A stretch of 64,000 nucleotides of DNA from Methylobacterium aerolatum (GTDB lineage: Bacteria; Pseudomonadota; Alphaproteobacteria; Rhizobiales; Beijerinckiaceae). The translations under genes and the position numbers were made by a program. Below the pieces are notes generated by a model. It was given only the letters and a program-made list of their open reading frames with translations. It had not been told where the DNA came from and did no database searches. Location of the stretch: assembly GCF_022179085.1 (NCBI RefSeq), contig NZ_BPQE01000011.1, positions 372,001-436,000 on the forward strand, given 5' to 3'. Shown piece by piece: positions 18,934-27,858 of the stretch. Within the stretch, counting starts at the first letter, position 1; the number at the start of each line of letters is the position of its first letter.

Positions 18934-20424
18934 ATGACGGCGAAGACGACGGGCGATCCCGGGGGCGGTCAGCCCTGGGGAGCCCACAACACGGTGACGG
19001 TGGTCGATCCATCGCCCGTGAACTGGCTGTCCATCACCTGGAATACGATGGAAGAGGCCAACCGCGTCGATCACGACGGGATCGGCCAGCCGAGTTTGGC
19101 CGAGAGCTGGCGCTGGCTTGACGGCGAGACGCTCGAACTCACGATGCGCGAGGCCGTGTACCAGGACGGCGAGCCCTTCAACGCCGGCATGTTCAAGCTC
19201 GGCTTCGACAAGGTTCAGGAGTGGACCAACCCGCACCCGCCGGGCGCCTTCCTGAACTTCGCCCGGGACGTCACCTGCGAGGCGGTCGACGACCGCACCA
19301 TCCGCATGCGCTTCCCCGGCGGCGACTCCGCCGCCCTCATGAAGCTCCGGGGGATGCACCTGCCCTCCACCCGCTTCTGGAACGAGTGGGGCTTCGTGGA
19401 TCCCAAGACGGGATCGGCCGAAGGCCATTGGTGAGTGATCGACGCGCCTGGTCCGTGGGGGACTGGCCCGTTCGTGCTCACCGAAGGCGTCTCGCTGATC
19501 GAATCCCGCTCCGACCGCGTGGTCATGGAGCCGAACGAGACCTACTGGAATCCCGCCCGCAAGCCGACGGTGCGGATCGTCTACGACAACGTGATCGGCA
19601 AGGACGAGGGCATCAAGTCGGTGGCGGCCGGTGACGGCCGGGTCGATGTGGTGTTCGATCTGACGCCGGCCGAAGCGCACGCCTTCCCGGCGAGCGAGCA
19701 CGGCCGCATCCAGACGAAGAAGGCGAAGACGATCCTGACGGGCGTCTTTAACGAGAACCGTCCGGATTCGCCCTGGCGCAACCCGGAGGCCCGCAAGGCG
19801 CTCAACCTCGCCATCGACCGACAGTTCGTGCTCGATCACGGCGCGCACGGTTACGGCACGGTGATCCCGGCCTTCATCCAGCCCGGCCGCTACGGCGCGG
19901 ATCCCGGCATGACACCGTTCCCGCACGATCCCGAGGCCGCCAAGCGGGCTCTGGAGGCGGCGGGCGTGAGCGGGCGGGATCTCGTGTTCGTCGCGTCTCC
20001 GGCCTGGAAGGGCGTGGTCGAGGCTATCGGCCAATGCCTGTCGAAGGTCGGCCTCGGGGTCCGCTTCGTCAGCGCGAAGGAGGAGCCGCCGGAGGAGTTC
20101 GACGTCAAGCTCGAGTGGTACTTCGACTGGACGCCGCAATATCCGGTCGCCTGCGTGCACCGGGAATTCTTCGGCAAGGACGCAACCCTGCGTCAGGGCC
20201 CGGAGGATCCGGAGTTCGATGCCCTCTACGACAAGCTCCTGCACACGCCGCTGGAGCCGCAGACCGAAGAGGTGGTGCGGGAGGTCGAACGCTACCTGCA
20301 GGACAAGGCCAAGGCCTTGTTCCTGTATTCGCCGTTCACCCTCTTCGCGGTGTCGAACCGCGTGGACTTCACGCCCTACGACACCTGCATGTCGGAACTC
20401 GCCGAGACCCGCATCAAGGGTTGA
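18934..20424 (+). CDS. Selenocysteine-containing SBP_bac_5-type solute-binding protein (in-frame TGA at codon 167)
   Basis: Reading the TGA at 19432-19434 as selenocysteine gives a 496-residue protein. The frame is otherwise open for 166 codons before and 329 after it. Both parts form one family 5 (dipeptide/oligopeptide/nickel) binding-protein fold: LAESWRWLDGETLELTMREAV near residue 55, the PGPWGTGPFVL block right after the TGA, and NPEARKALNLAIDRQFVL near residue 285. The ATG at 18934 has GGAGGAG with a 5-nt spacer. No signal peptide or lipobox exists, so the protein should stay in the cytoplasm, unlike true binding proteins. The local sequence is GHW-Sec-VIDAPG. A SECIS-like hairpin follows the TGA and selB is the next gene. 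A simple nonsense mutation or sequencing error is the alternative, but the context argues against it. Confidence 0.85.
19435..19470 (+). promoter_or_regulatory. Putative bacterial SECIS element
   Basis: Immediately 3' of the TGA the mRNA can form a hairpin with a 7-bp upper stem. CTGGTCC (19448-19454) pairs with GGACTGG (19460-19466), including two G-U pairs, around a 5-nt loop GTGGG (19455-19459). The loop begins with G then U, and 20 nt separate the TGA from the loop. This fits the bSECIS rules as I know them: loop 16-37 nt after UGA, G among the first two loop bases. Weak pairing can extend the stem below a small internal loop. It lies entirely within the coding sequence, as bacterial SECIS elements do. 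Confidence 0.7.
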
Positions 20425-20428
20425 AGCA

Positions 20429-20460
20429 ATGCGCGGCGCGGGACATCCCGCGCCGCGCAT
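20429..20460 (+). terminator. Perfect 15-bp hairpin between the seleno-SBP gene and selB
   Basis: ATGCGCGGCGCGGGA and its exact reverse complement are separated by only 2 nt (CA). The hairpin starts 4 nt after the seleno-SBP stop codon and ends 28 nt before the selB start. No U tract follows. It could reduce read-through into selB, stabilise the upstream message, or act as a leader structure for selB. Confidence 0.55.
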
Positions 20461-20488
20461 CCCCATCCATGAGCGCCGGAAGGCCCGC

Positions 20489-22396
20489 ATGATCGTCGCG
20501 ACCGCCGGCCATATCGATCACGGCAAGACCTCCCTGGTGAAGGCTCTCACCGGCATCGACGCCGACCGGTTGCCGGAGGAGAAGGCCCGGGGCATCACCG
20601 TCGATCTCGGCTTCGCCTACGCGCGGTTCGGCGCTCACCGCCTCGGCTTCGTGGACGTGCCCGGCCACGAACGGCTCGTCCGCACCATGGTCGCCGGGGC
20701 GACGGGCGTCGGCTTCGCCCTGATCGTCGTCGCGGCCGATGACGGCGTCATGCCCCAGACCCGCGAGCACATTGCCATCCTCGACCTCCTCGGCCTGCGC
20801 CGGGGCCTCGTCGCGATCACCAAGAGCGACCGCGTGGAAGGCGCGCGCCTCGCCGCCGTCGAGGCGGAGATCCGCGGCGAACTCGCGGGGTCCGGCCTCG
20901 CCACGGCGCCGATCCTCACCTGCTCCGCACTGACCGGCGCCGGCATCGCCGCCATCGCGGAGCGCTTGGAGCGGGCCGCCGCCGGAACGGCCGTGCGATC
21001 CGCGGAGGGCGGATTCCGCCTCGCCGTGGACCGGTGCTTCACCATCCCCGGGGCGGGGCTCGTCGTGACCGGCGCCGTCCATGCCGGCACGGTGGCCGTC
21101 GGCGATCGCCTCCTCGTTTCCCCCGGCGGTGCCGAACTGCGCGTCCGGAGCATCCGCGCCGAGGACGAGGCCGTCGCGGCTGCGGGTGTCGGCCAGCGTT
21201 GCGCCCTCAACGTCACCGGGCCGCGCCTGTCGCGGGAGGCGATCCACCGGGGAGACTGGATCCTCGCGCCAGACCTCGACCGCCCCGTCCGCCACCTCGA
21301 CGTCGCCCTGCGCCTGTTGCCGGGCGAGGAGCGAGCCCTGCGCCACCGTACGCCCGTCCATGTCCATCTCGGCGCGGCCTCGGCCACCGGGCGGGTGCTC
21401 CTGCCGCCCGGCACGGTGATCGAGCCCGGCCGGGAGCGGATGGCGCAGATCACCCTCGATGCCGGGATCGGTGCCCTCCACGGCGACCGCTTCGTTCTGC
21501 GCGACATCTCCGCCAGCCGCACCCTCGGGGGAGGGCGGATCATCGACATTGCGGGCACGCGCCGGGGGGGCTGGACGCCGGGGCGGCGTGCGGTCGTGGC
21601 GGCCCTCGACGAAGCGGACCATGCGGCCGCCCTCGCCGGGGTCCTGGCGCTCGAGGAGACAGGCGTCGATCTCGACCACTTCGCCCGTGCCCGCAACATT
21701 CCAGGGCCCGCCCTCGCGACTCTCGAGGAAAAGGCCGGGACGGTCGTCCTCGCGACGGCGAAGGCCCGGATCGGCTTCGCCCGGGCGCGGATCGAAGCGG
21801 TGGGCGCCGCGATTCTCTCGCTGCTGGCGGACAGTCACCGGATTGAGCCGGACTCCCTCGGCCTCACGGCGCAGGAGATCGGTGACCGGCTGTCGAAGAT
21901 CGGGCGCGCCGTATTGCGGGCAGCCCTCGACCGCCTCATCGGCGGCGGGGCCGTCGCCCGGCGGGGTCCGCTCCATCATCTGCCGGGGCACGACGTCCGT
22001 CTCGCCGGACCGGAGGCCGAACTCTACGACGCGGTGCGCGTGGTCCTGGCGGGTGCCGGCCTCGACCAACCCCGGCTCGCCGACCTCGCGACCCGGGTGG
22101 CCTGCGACGCGGAGACCCTGCGCCCGCTCCTCGACAAGTGCGGGCGGATCGGCTGGCTGCGGCGGGTCTCCAGCCACTACTACGTCCTGCCGGAGGTGCT
22201 GGGCGAACTCGCCCGTCGCGCCCATGCGGTGGCGGCGGAGCATCCCCAGGCGCTCCTGACCGTGGGACGCTTCCGCGAGGCCACCGGCATCAGCCGGAAC
22301 ATCACGATGCCGCTACTCACCTATTTCGATGCCTGCGGACTCACCGTCCGCGTCGCGGACGGGCGCACGGTGAGGGCGGAGGTCGGCGAGATCTGA
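20489..22396 (+). CDS. selB: Selenocysteine-specific translation elongation factor SelB
   Basis: This 635-residue GTPase delivers selenocysteyl-tRNA-Sec to the ribosome at UGA codons marked by a SECIS hairpin. The N-terminal EF-Tu-like domain shows the P-loop GHIDHGKTS at residues 7-15, RGITVDLGFA, DVPGHERLV with D56, and the ITKSD nucleotide-specificity motif. EF-Tu-like beta-barrel domains follow. The C-terminal half carries the winged-helix repeats that bind SECIS RNA, ending LLTYFDACGLTVRVADGRTVR. The ATG at 20489 has GGAAGG upstream. selA, selD and the tRNA-Sec gene are not in the window and must be elsewhere if the system works. It lies 64 nt after the TGA-containing gene on the same strand. 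Confidence 0.96.
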   Translation: MIVATAGHIDHGKTSLVKALTGIDADRLPEEKARGITVDLGFAYARFGAHRLGFVDVPGHERLVRTMVAGATGVGFALIVVAADDGVMPQTREHIAILDLLGLRRGLVAITKSDRVEGARLAAVEAEIRGELAGSGLATAPILTCSALTGAGIAAIAERLERAAAGTAVRSAEGGFRLAVDRCFTIPGAGLVVTGAVHAGTVAVGDRLLVSPGGAELRVRSIRAEDEAVAAAGVGQRCALNVTGPRLSREAIHRGDWILAPDLDRPVRHLDVALRLLPGEERALRHRTPVHVHLGAASATGRVLLPPGTVIEPGRERMAQITLDAGIGALHGDRFVLRDISASRTLGGGRIIDIAGTRRGGWTPGRRAVVAALDEADHAAALAGVLALEETGVDLDHFARARNIPGPALATLEEKAGTVVLATAKARIGFARARIEAVGAAILSLLADSHRIEPDSLGLTAQEIGDRLSKIGRAVLRAALDRLIGGGAVARRGPLHHLPGHDVRLAGPEAELYDAVRVVLAGAGLDQPRLADLATRVACDAETLRPLLDKCGRIGWLRRVSSHYYVLPEVLGELARRAHAVAAEHPQALLTVGRFREATGISRNITMPLLTYFDACGLTVRVADGRTVRAEVGEI

Positions 22397-22411
22397 TCCC
22401 GGGCGCCGCCC

Positions 22412-22954
22412 TCAGGGCGCCTTGTGGATCGGATCGACCCAATGCACCGTCTCGGGCTTCTCGACGGGCTCGACATCCGGGATGTTGACCACGACGGCCT
22501 CGTTGTCGGAACGCACGAGGACGCAGTGCAGCGGCTCGTCCGTCGAGGCGTTGATCTCCTGGTGCGGCACGTAGGGCGGCACGAAGATGAAGTCCCCCGG
22601 CCCGGCCTCCGCGACATATTCGAGCCGGTCGCCCCAGCGCATCCGCGCCCGGCCGGACACCACGTAGATCACGCTCTCCAGCGCGCCGTGATGGTGCACG
22701 CCGGTCTTGGCGTCGGGCTGAATCGCCACCGTTCCCGCCCAGATTCTCTGCGCGCCCACGCGGGCCGCGTTGATGGCCGCCTGCCGGTACATGCCGGGGG
22801 TCTGGGCGGTGTTGGCATCGAGCCTGTCGCCCGGAATGACCCGCACGCCGTCGTGCTTCCAGCGGTCCGGGCCCGGTGCCTCGGATCCATGCGGGTGGGG
22901 ATGCGCACCGGGATGCGGGTGCGCGTCCGGCTGGTCCTGATCGTGGTCGTGCAT
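22412..22954 (-). CDS. Cupin-domain protein with His-rich N-terminus
   Basis: The protein has 180 residues. The first 25 are strikingly His/Asp/Pro-rich (HDHDQDQPDAHPHPGAHPHP), a likely metal-binding or metal-handling tail. The cupin barrel follows: TGVHHHGALESVIYVVSG is motif 1 (His, His, Glu), and GDFIFVPPYVPHQ is motif 2 with its His. A divalent metal site is therefore expected. The reaction cannot be told; small cupins include dioxygenases, isomerases and ligand sensors. The ATG has GGAGG upstream. It converges on selB with 15 nt between stop codons, so it is not co-transcribed with it. No signal peptide is seen. Confidence 0.85.
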   Translation of the reverse strand: MHDHDQDQPDAHPHPGAHPHPHGSEAPGPDRWKHDGVRVIPGDRLDANTAQTPGMYRQAAINAARVGAQRIWAGTVAIQPDAKTGVHHHGALESVIYVVSGRARMRWGDRLEYVAEAGPGDFIFVPPYVPHQEINASTDEPLHCVLVRSDNEAVVVNIPDVEPVEKPETVHWVDPIHKAP

Positions 22955-23061
22955 CCGAATCCTCCGATGGCCGCATCATCGCATAAGCGGTCCGTGGGGG
23001 GCAGGCGGCACGGGCCGGAGGTCGTGCGGCGCGGGCAAATCGGCCCGACGGCCCGGACCAC

Positions 23062-23751
23062 TCAGTTGCGATCCTCTTCGTTGAGGCCACCCCCGGCCTG
23101 CGAGTTGAGGTCCGGTTCGGCAGGTTCGGGGGCGCGGCGGGCGCCTTCGCCGCGCGGCTGCGGCTTGGGGGCCGCCGTCCTGGCCGGTGCGGGCGCGGGT
23201 TTCGGGGCGGCGGGCACCGTCACCGTCTGACCGCGCGGCCCGGGCGCACCGGGCGGGCCCGGCTGTCCCTGCGGCCCCTGGGGACCCGCAGGACCGGTCT
23301 CGCCGGCGGGACCCGGCGCGCCGTCGCGGCCGTCCATGCCCGCGATCCCCTGCGGCCCCTGCGGGCCGGCAGGGCCCGCCGGGCCGGAAAGGCCGGGCGG
23401 TCCGTTTTCGCCCCGTGGCCCCATGGGACCGGCGGGACCCGGCGCTCCCTGTTGGCCGCATTCCCCGACGACGACGCTGCGCTCCTCCTGCGGGGTCCGC
23501 AGCGTCGCGATGCAGGTCGCCGGATGGTAGACCACCCGCAATTCGAAGTTGCCGCGCTTGTCTGCCTTTGTGGTGAACTTGCGATCCAAGCTCACCTCGG
23601 CCTCGGCCTCATCGGTCGAGCCCAGAATCCAGAGTTCACCGCCTGTAATCCGCGCCGCCTCGATCTGGATACGGGCGAAGGACGGCGAAGAGGACAGCAT
23701 CGTCAACGCGCACGCGGCACCAAGATGTATCAAATACCTTCGATGGCTCAT
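23062..23751 (-). CDS. Exported collagen-like (Gly-X-Y repeat) protein
   Basis: The protein has 229 residues from the ATG at 23751. A signal peptide ([20 protein letters not shown]) precedes a small beta-rich domain with [22 protein letters not shown] and [22 protein letters not shown]. An uninterrupted run of about 26 Gly-X-Y triplets, rich in GPA, GPQ and GPP, follows. The tail is Pro/Ala/Lys-rich. Collagen-like repeats form triple helices, so a secreted or surface trimer is expected. Bacterial collagen-like proteins often act in adhesion or spore/envelope coats. The frame continues upstream to 23913, but the signal peptide fixes the start. It is divergent from metY. Confidence 0.85.
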   Translation of the reverse strand: MSHRRYLIHLGAACALTMLSSSPSFARIQIEAARITGGELWILGSTDEAEAEVSLDRKFTTKADKRGNFELRVVYHPATCIATLRTPQEERSVVVGECGQQGAPGPAGPMGPRGENGPPGLSGPAGPAGPQGPQGIAGMDGRDGAPGPAGETGPAGPQGPQGQPGPPGAPGPRGQTVTVPAAPKPAPAPARTAAPKPQPRGEGARRAPEPAEPDLNSQAGGGLNEEDRN

Positions 23752-24029
23752 AAATATCTCGGCCCACGCTGAAGTTGTTATACTTAATGAGCTTAAAGGT
23801 TTCAACGCCGGATCGTTTGCGGCCTGAATTGTCTTGGGGATCGTCCGCGATCGTCTTCCTGGGTTGCGCGCGGCGGGCCGCCCGGGCGAACCGCCCGCCC
23901 TCCGAAACGCCAAGGCCCCGCAAACCGCTCCACGATCGTGGACGGCGCCGAAAGGCGGGCCCGCCTTGCGCCCGGCTGTCCCGGGGGCGTAGAGGCAGTG
24001 GTCATACCCTCGCGGAGTTCGAGAGCGCG

Positions 24030-25310
24030 ATGACCGACCGGATACCCGGCTTCAACACCCTCGCGATCCACGCCGGAGCCGCACCCGATGCGGCCACCGG
24101 CGCGCGCGCGACGCCGATCTACCAGACAACGAGCTTCGTGTTCGACGATGTCGATCACGCGGCCTCGCTGTTCGGCCTGCAGGCCTTCGGGAACATCTAC
24201 ACCCGCATCACCAACCCGACCAACGCGGTGCTGGAAGAGCGGATCGCGGCGTTGGAAGGCGGCACGGCGGCGCTGGCCGTGGCGTCCGGCCACGCGGCCG
24301 AGTTCCTGACCATGCACGCGCTGATGCAGCCGGGCGACGAGTTCATCGCCGCCAATAAGCTGTACGGCGGCTCGATCAACCAGTTCAACCACTCCTACAA
24401 GAACTTCGGCTGGTCGGTGGTCTGGGCCGACACGGACAACCCGGCTTCCTTCGAGGCGGCGATCACGCCGCGCACGAAGGCGATCTTCTGCGAATCCATC
24501 GCCAACCCCGGTGGGGTGGTCACCGACATCGCGGCGCTGGCGCAGATCGCCAAGAGGCACAACATCCCCCTCGTCGTCGACAACACCATGGCGACGCCGT
24601 ACCTGATCCGCCCCTTCGAGCACGGCGCCGACATCGTGGTGCATTCGGCCACCAAGTTCCTGGGCGGACACGGCAATTCCATCGGCGGCCTCATCGTCGA
24701 TGGCGGTACCTTCCAGTGGGCGGGGGACCCCCGCTATCCGATGATGAGCCAGCCGCGGCCGGAATACGCCGGGATGGTGCTGGCGGAGACCTTCGGCAAT
24801 TTCGGCTTCGCCATCGCCTGCCGTGTCCTCGGCCTGCGCGACCTCGGCCCGTCCCTCTCGCCGTTCAACGCCTTCCTGATCCTCAACGGCATCGAGACCC
24901 TGCCCTTGCGGATGCAGCGCCACTCCGACAACGCCCTCACCGTGGCCGGCTTCCTCGCCCGGCACGAGGCCGTGGAGTGGGTGAGCTATCCGGGGCTCGA
25001 GACCGACAAATACTACGCCATGGCGCAGCGCTACACGCCGAATGGCGCGGGCGCCGTCTTCACCTTCGGGCTGAAGGGCGGCTACGAGGCGGGCGTGAAA
25101 CTGGTCTCGAACCTCGAGCTGTTCTCGCACCTCGCCAATATCGGCGACACGCGGTCGCTCATCATCCACCCGGCCTCGACCACCCACCGCCAGCTCACCG
25201 ACGCGCAGAAGACCGCCGCCGGGGCCGGGCCGGAGGTCGTCCGCCTCTCCGTCGGTCTGGAAGACCCGGCCGACCTGATCGAGGATCTGGACCGCGCCCT
25301 GCGCAGCTGA
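24030..25310 (+). CDS. metY: O-acetylhomoserine sulfhydrylase
   Basis: This 426-residue PLP enzyme of the Cys/Met-metabolism family makes homocysteine from O-acetylhomoserine and sulfide. N-terminal [31 protein letters not shown] is the MetY signature, and the PLP lysine lies in [11 protein letters not shown] at K209. [34 protein letters not shown] gives the PLP aspartate. Length and the GGHGNSIGG block favour MetY over the shorter cystathionine gamma-synthase. The frame is open further upstream, but the first convincing residues start at the ATG at 24030. I looked for a SAM-II riboswitch in the 260-nt leader and did not find one. Confidence 0.93.
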   Translation: MTDRIPGFNTLAIHAGAAPDAATGARATPIYQTTSFVFDDVDHAASLFGLQAFGNIYTRITNPTNAVLEERIAALEGGTAALAVASGHAAEFLTMHALMQPGDEFIAANKLYGGSINQFNHSYKNFGWSVVWADTDNPASFEAAITPRTKAIFCESIANPGGVVTDIAALAQIAKRHNIPLVVDNTMATPYLIRPFEHGADIVVHSATKFLGGHGNSIGGLIVDGGTFQWAGDPRYPMMSQPRPEYAGMVLAETFGNFGFAIACRVLGLRDLGPSLSPFNAFLILNGIETLPLRMQRHSDNALTVAGFLARHEAVEWVSYPGLETDKYYAMAQRYTPNGAGAVFTFGLKGGYEAGVKLVSNLELFSHLANIGDTRSLIIHPASTTHRQLTDAQKTAAGAGPEVVRLSVGLEDPADLIEDLDRALRS

Positions 25311-25513
25311 CCCGCCCCGTTCTCCCCGGCCGGTGGCGACCCGCCGGGGCGGCACGGCCATGGAACAAACGCCGGCCTCGGCCCTTGTGCGGGGACCGGG
25401 CGCCGGTCCTGCGTGCCGCGCGGGCCCGCCCGCGCGTCCGGCGGTGGCCGCGTGATCCCGGTCTCCGCGGTACCCTGGATACGACGTCTCTGGAGATGGC
25501 AGCAGGTAGCGCC

Positions 25514-26845
25514 ATGAAGCCCGGCGCGGCCATCGAGCCCGCCGCCCGTTTCGACACCCGCTCCCGGGCGCTGAACCCGATCGTGGTCGGCTTCGCCGTG
25601 ATCCTGGCGATGCTCGCCGTGGCGGCGGGGGCCTTCACCTACCAGCAGCGCGGCACGGAAGCGGTGCGCCATGCCCTGGCGGTGGACGGCGTGCTGAGCC
25701 GCGTCCTGTCGGCGGTGCAGGACGCCGAGACGGGCCAGCGCGGCTATCTTCTCACCGGCGACGAAGAGTTCCTGCGCCCGTTCCGGGAGGGCCGGATCAA
25801 GGTCAACCGCGAGGTGACCAAGCTCCACGACCTGATGAGCGAGGACGACGCCCAGCGCCAGGAGCTGGATCGTCTGATCCGCCTGATCCGCAGCAAGCTC
25901 GACGAGCTCGGCGCGACGGTGGATCTGCACCGGTCGGGTGACATCGCCACCAGCCACACCATGGTCCAGCAGGGCGGCGGCAGGCACCTGATGGACGAGA
26001 TCCGGACCATCGTGCAGGCGATGGTGGACCGCGAGAGCGCCACGATGGAGCGGCGTCAGGCGACCCTGTCGAAGGTCGCCCTGTTGATCTGGGGGGCGCT
26101 GGCTGCCCTCGCCGTCGCCCTGGTCGTATTCGGCATGACCGCTGCCCGTGAGGCGGCCCGGCGGGGGCGCCTCGCCCGGTTCCTGCCCTCCGAACTCGTG
26201 ACGCGCCTCGCGGACGACGACGACAGCCTCAAGAACGGGCGGCGGCAGCAGGCGGTGATCGCCTTCGTCGACATGCGCGGCTCCACCGCCATCGCCGAGC
26301 AGCTCGATCCGAAGGCGCTGTCTGCCTTCCTGTCCTCCTACCGCCAGCGCGTGATGCGGCTGTCGCGGACCCATGGCGGCGTGGTCGACAAGTTCATCGG
26401 CGACGGGGCGCTGCTGGTCTTCGGCCTGCCGGAGCCCCGTCCGGACGATGCGGAGCGGGCGGTCCGCTTCGCCTGCGCCCTCGTGGACGACATCGCCGCG
26501 TGGAACGCCGAGGCGGAGCACGGCGCGTTCGTGCGCATCGGCATCGGCCTGCATGGCGGCGAGGTCTTCAGCGGCATCATCGGCGAGGAGGCGCGCTACG
26601 AATTCACCGTGCTCGGCGACACGGTGAACGTCGCCGCCCGGCTGGAGCAGGCGACGAAGGCCGCCGGGGTCCCGGTCCTGGCCTCGGAGGCGGTCCGGCG
26701 CGCGGCCGGTCAGGCGGGCGTCACATGGCGCGAGGTGAGCCGCGAGCCCCTACGCGGCCGGCGGGAGGCCATGCCATTCTATGCGGTGGAGCCGGCGCGG
26801 AGCGTGGCTGCCGCACCGACCACGGCCGAATCCATCACGGCGTGA
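25514..26845 (+). CDS. CHASE3-domain class III adenylate/guanylate cyclase
   Basis: The protein has 443 residues from the ATG at 25514; an in-frame ATG at 25496 is possible. An N-terminal membrane helix (PIVVGFAVILAMLAVAAGAF) and a second one (VALLIWGALAALAVALVVFG) flank a periplasmic CHASE3 helical sensor containing VQDAETGQRGYLLTGDEEFLRPF. A short linker leads to the class III catalytic domain with AVIAFVDMRGSTAIAEQL, DKFIGDGALLVFG and VLGDTVNVAARLEQATKAAG. Metal-binding aspartates are visible in FVDMRG and FIGDG. It should make cAMP or cGMP in response to an external cue. It stands alone after metY. Confidence 0.9.
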   Translation: MKPGAAIEPAARFDTRSRALNPIVVGFAVILAMLAVAAGAFTYQQRGTEAVRHALAVDGVLSRVLSAVQDAETGQRGYLLTGDEEFLRPFREGRIKVNREVTKLHDLMSEDDAQRQELDRLIRLIRSKLDELGATVDLHRSGDIATSHTMVQQGGGRHLMDEIRTIVQAMVDRESATMERRQATLSKVALLIWGALAALAVALVVFGMTAAREAARRGRLARFLPSELVTRLADDDDSLKNGRRQQAVIAFVDMRGSTAIAEQLDPKALSAFLSSYRQRVMRLSRTHGGVVDKFIGDGALLVFGLPEPRPDDAERAVRFACALVDDIAAWNAEAEHGAFVRIGIGLHGGEVFSGIIGEEARYEFTVLGDTVNVAARLEQATKAAGVPVLASEAVRRAAGQAGVTWREVSREPLRGRREAMPFYAVEPARSVAAAPTTAESITA

Positions 26846-27110
26846 GGTGTCCGCAACGGCCCGAGGTCGGCGGGCTGTGCGAGGCTAACCGCGTGTCCGC
26901 AGGACAGCATCCGCCACTGTTTTGCCCGCAAACCGTGTGATCGATTTGCCGCAATCGCCGGTAAGATTAATTTAACCTTTGACGGGTTACGCTCTTGGCG
27001 GCGCGGTCCCGTGCGTAAAACGCAAGGCCACCCTGGGCTGTGCCCATGGACATATCATACGTGGAAGCTAAGCTGTCGGCACATCCGTCAGTTGGGCATT
27101 CACGGGCATC

Positions 27111-27641
27111 ATGACATTGAAGCTGATTGCCGTCGCCGGCATCGGGCTGCTTGCGGGGGCCTGTTCGCTGAACCCCCTCGGCACCCCCACGGCCTATAGC
27201 TCCCCTCCTGCTGCCAACGAATCGTCCGCCGCCGTCGCCCAGACGCGGAGCGTCTCACGGACGGCCGGTTTCGGTCCCGTGACGCCGGCCCCCCGCGAGG
27301 TCATGCCCGGCGACCTGATCGGACCGACCGCCCCGCCGCGGAAGGGCGCCGCCGATCCCGTGGCGTCCCTGAAGGCATCGGCGCAGGCCCGCAGCCACTG
27401 GGCGACCCTGCGGCCGGGCGAACTCACCCGTCCCCCCCTGCTGGAAAGCCGCCTGATCCAGGCGCTCGCCGGGATCGGCCGCACGGACGTGCAGACGGGC
27501 TCTGTCCACGCCTCCGAACCGGCACCGAAGAAGGTCGTGAAGCGCCCGCGCCAAGACGACCTGTACGACCGGGAAGCGGCGATGCAGCGGCTCATCGAGA
27601 GCGGCCGCTTCAAGACGGGTATGATCTGCGAGGGGTGCTGA
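27111..27641 (+). CDS. Small lipoprotein of unknown function
   Basis: The protein has 176 residues. The N-terminus MTLKLIAVAGIGLLAGACSLNP is a classic lipoprotein signal with lipobox LAGAC, cleaved before the Cys. The rest is Pro/Ala/Ser-rich and looks disordered, with a more structured C-terminal segment from DDLYDREAAMQRLIESGRFKTGMICEGC. The protein ends in Cys-Glu-Gly-Cys. No family is recognised. The AT-rich region before it (around 26960-26990) probably contains the promoter. Envelope location is well supported; the role is unknown. Confidence 0.7.
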   Translation: MTLKLIAVAGIGLLAGACSLNPLGTPTAYSSPPAANESSAAVAQTRSVSRTAGFGPVTPAPREVMPGDLIGPTAPPRKGAADPVASLKASAQARSHWATLRPGELTRPPLLESRLIQALAGIGRTDVQTGSVHASEPAPKKVVKRPRQDDLYDREAAMQRLIESGRFKTGMICEGC

Positions 27642-27773
27642 GGCCATCCCTCACCATCGACAGGCACGGCGCAGGCATTGCAGCGTGCCCGCGGCGGGCC
27701 TCGGCAGGGTCGATCTCGACCGCCGCCGCTGAGGGCAGAGGCCGACCGGGCCGCCCCACGCAGCTCCGTCGTT

Positions 27774-27840
27774 GCGAGCGTCGACGACCAGAGATCCAGC
27801 GACGGGGTTGGCCCGACCCGACCGGCCAAGGGTTTCGACG
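27774..27840 (+). repeat. Intergenic repeat family, copy A
   Basis: This 67-nt segment resembles two others in the window (47921-47987 in the same orientation, 43006-43062 inverted). Shared blocks are GACGACC near the start, GATCC, then CGACCCGACCGGCCA and GGTTTCG. It lies between the lipoprotein gene and the SRAP gene. Copies are degenerate but collinear. Confidence 0.5.
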
Positions 27841-27858
27841 CGCGGACCGGTCCCTACC

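Noticed and set aside
19432-19434. Reading the solute-binding-protein gene as a pseudogene or as two separate genes split by a stop codon
   Set aside because: Both halves keep full protein-like sequence in the same frame without any other lesion, the second half has no ribosome binding site of its own, and a SECIS-like hairpin and selB follow. Recoding explains all of this better, though sequence confirmation is still needed.
23765-24029. SAM-responsive riboswitch before metY
   Set aside because: I looked for the conserved SAM-II pseudoknot sequence pattern and did not find it. Only generic GC-rich hairpins are present.
26950-27000. CtrA-like site (TTAATTTAACC) before the lipoprotein gene
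   Set aside because: The spacing between the TTAA half-sites does not fit the N7 consensus.
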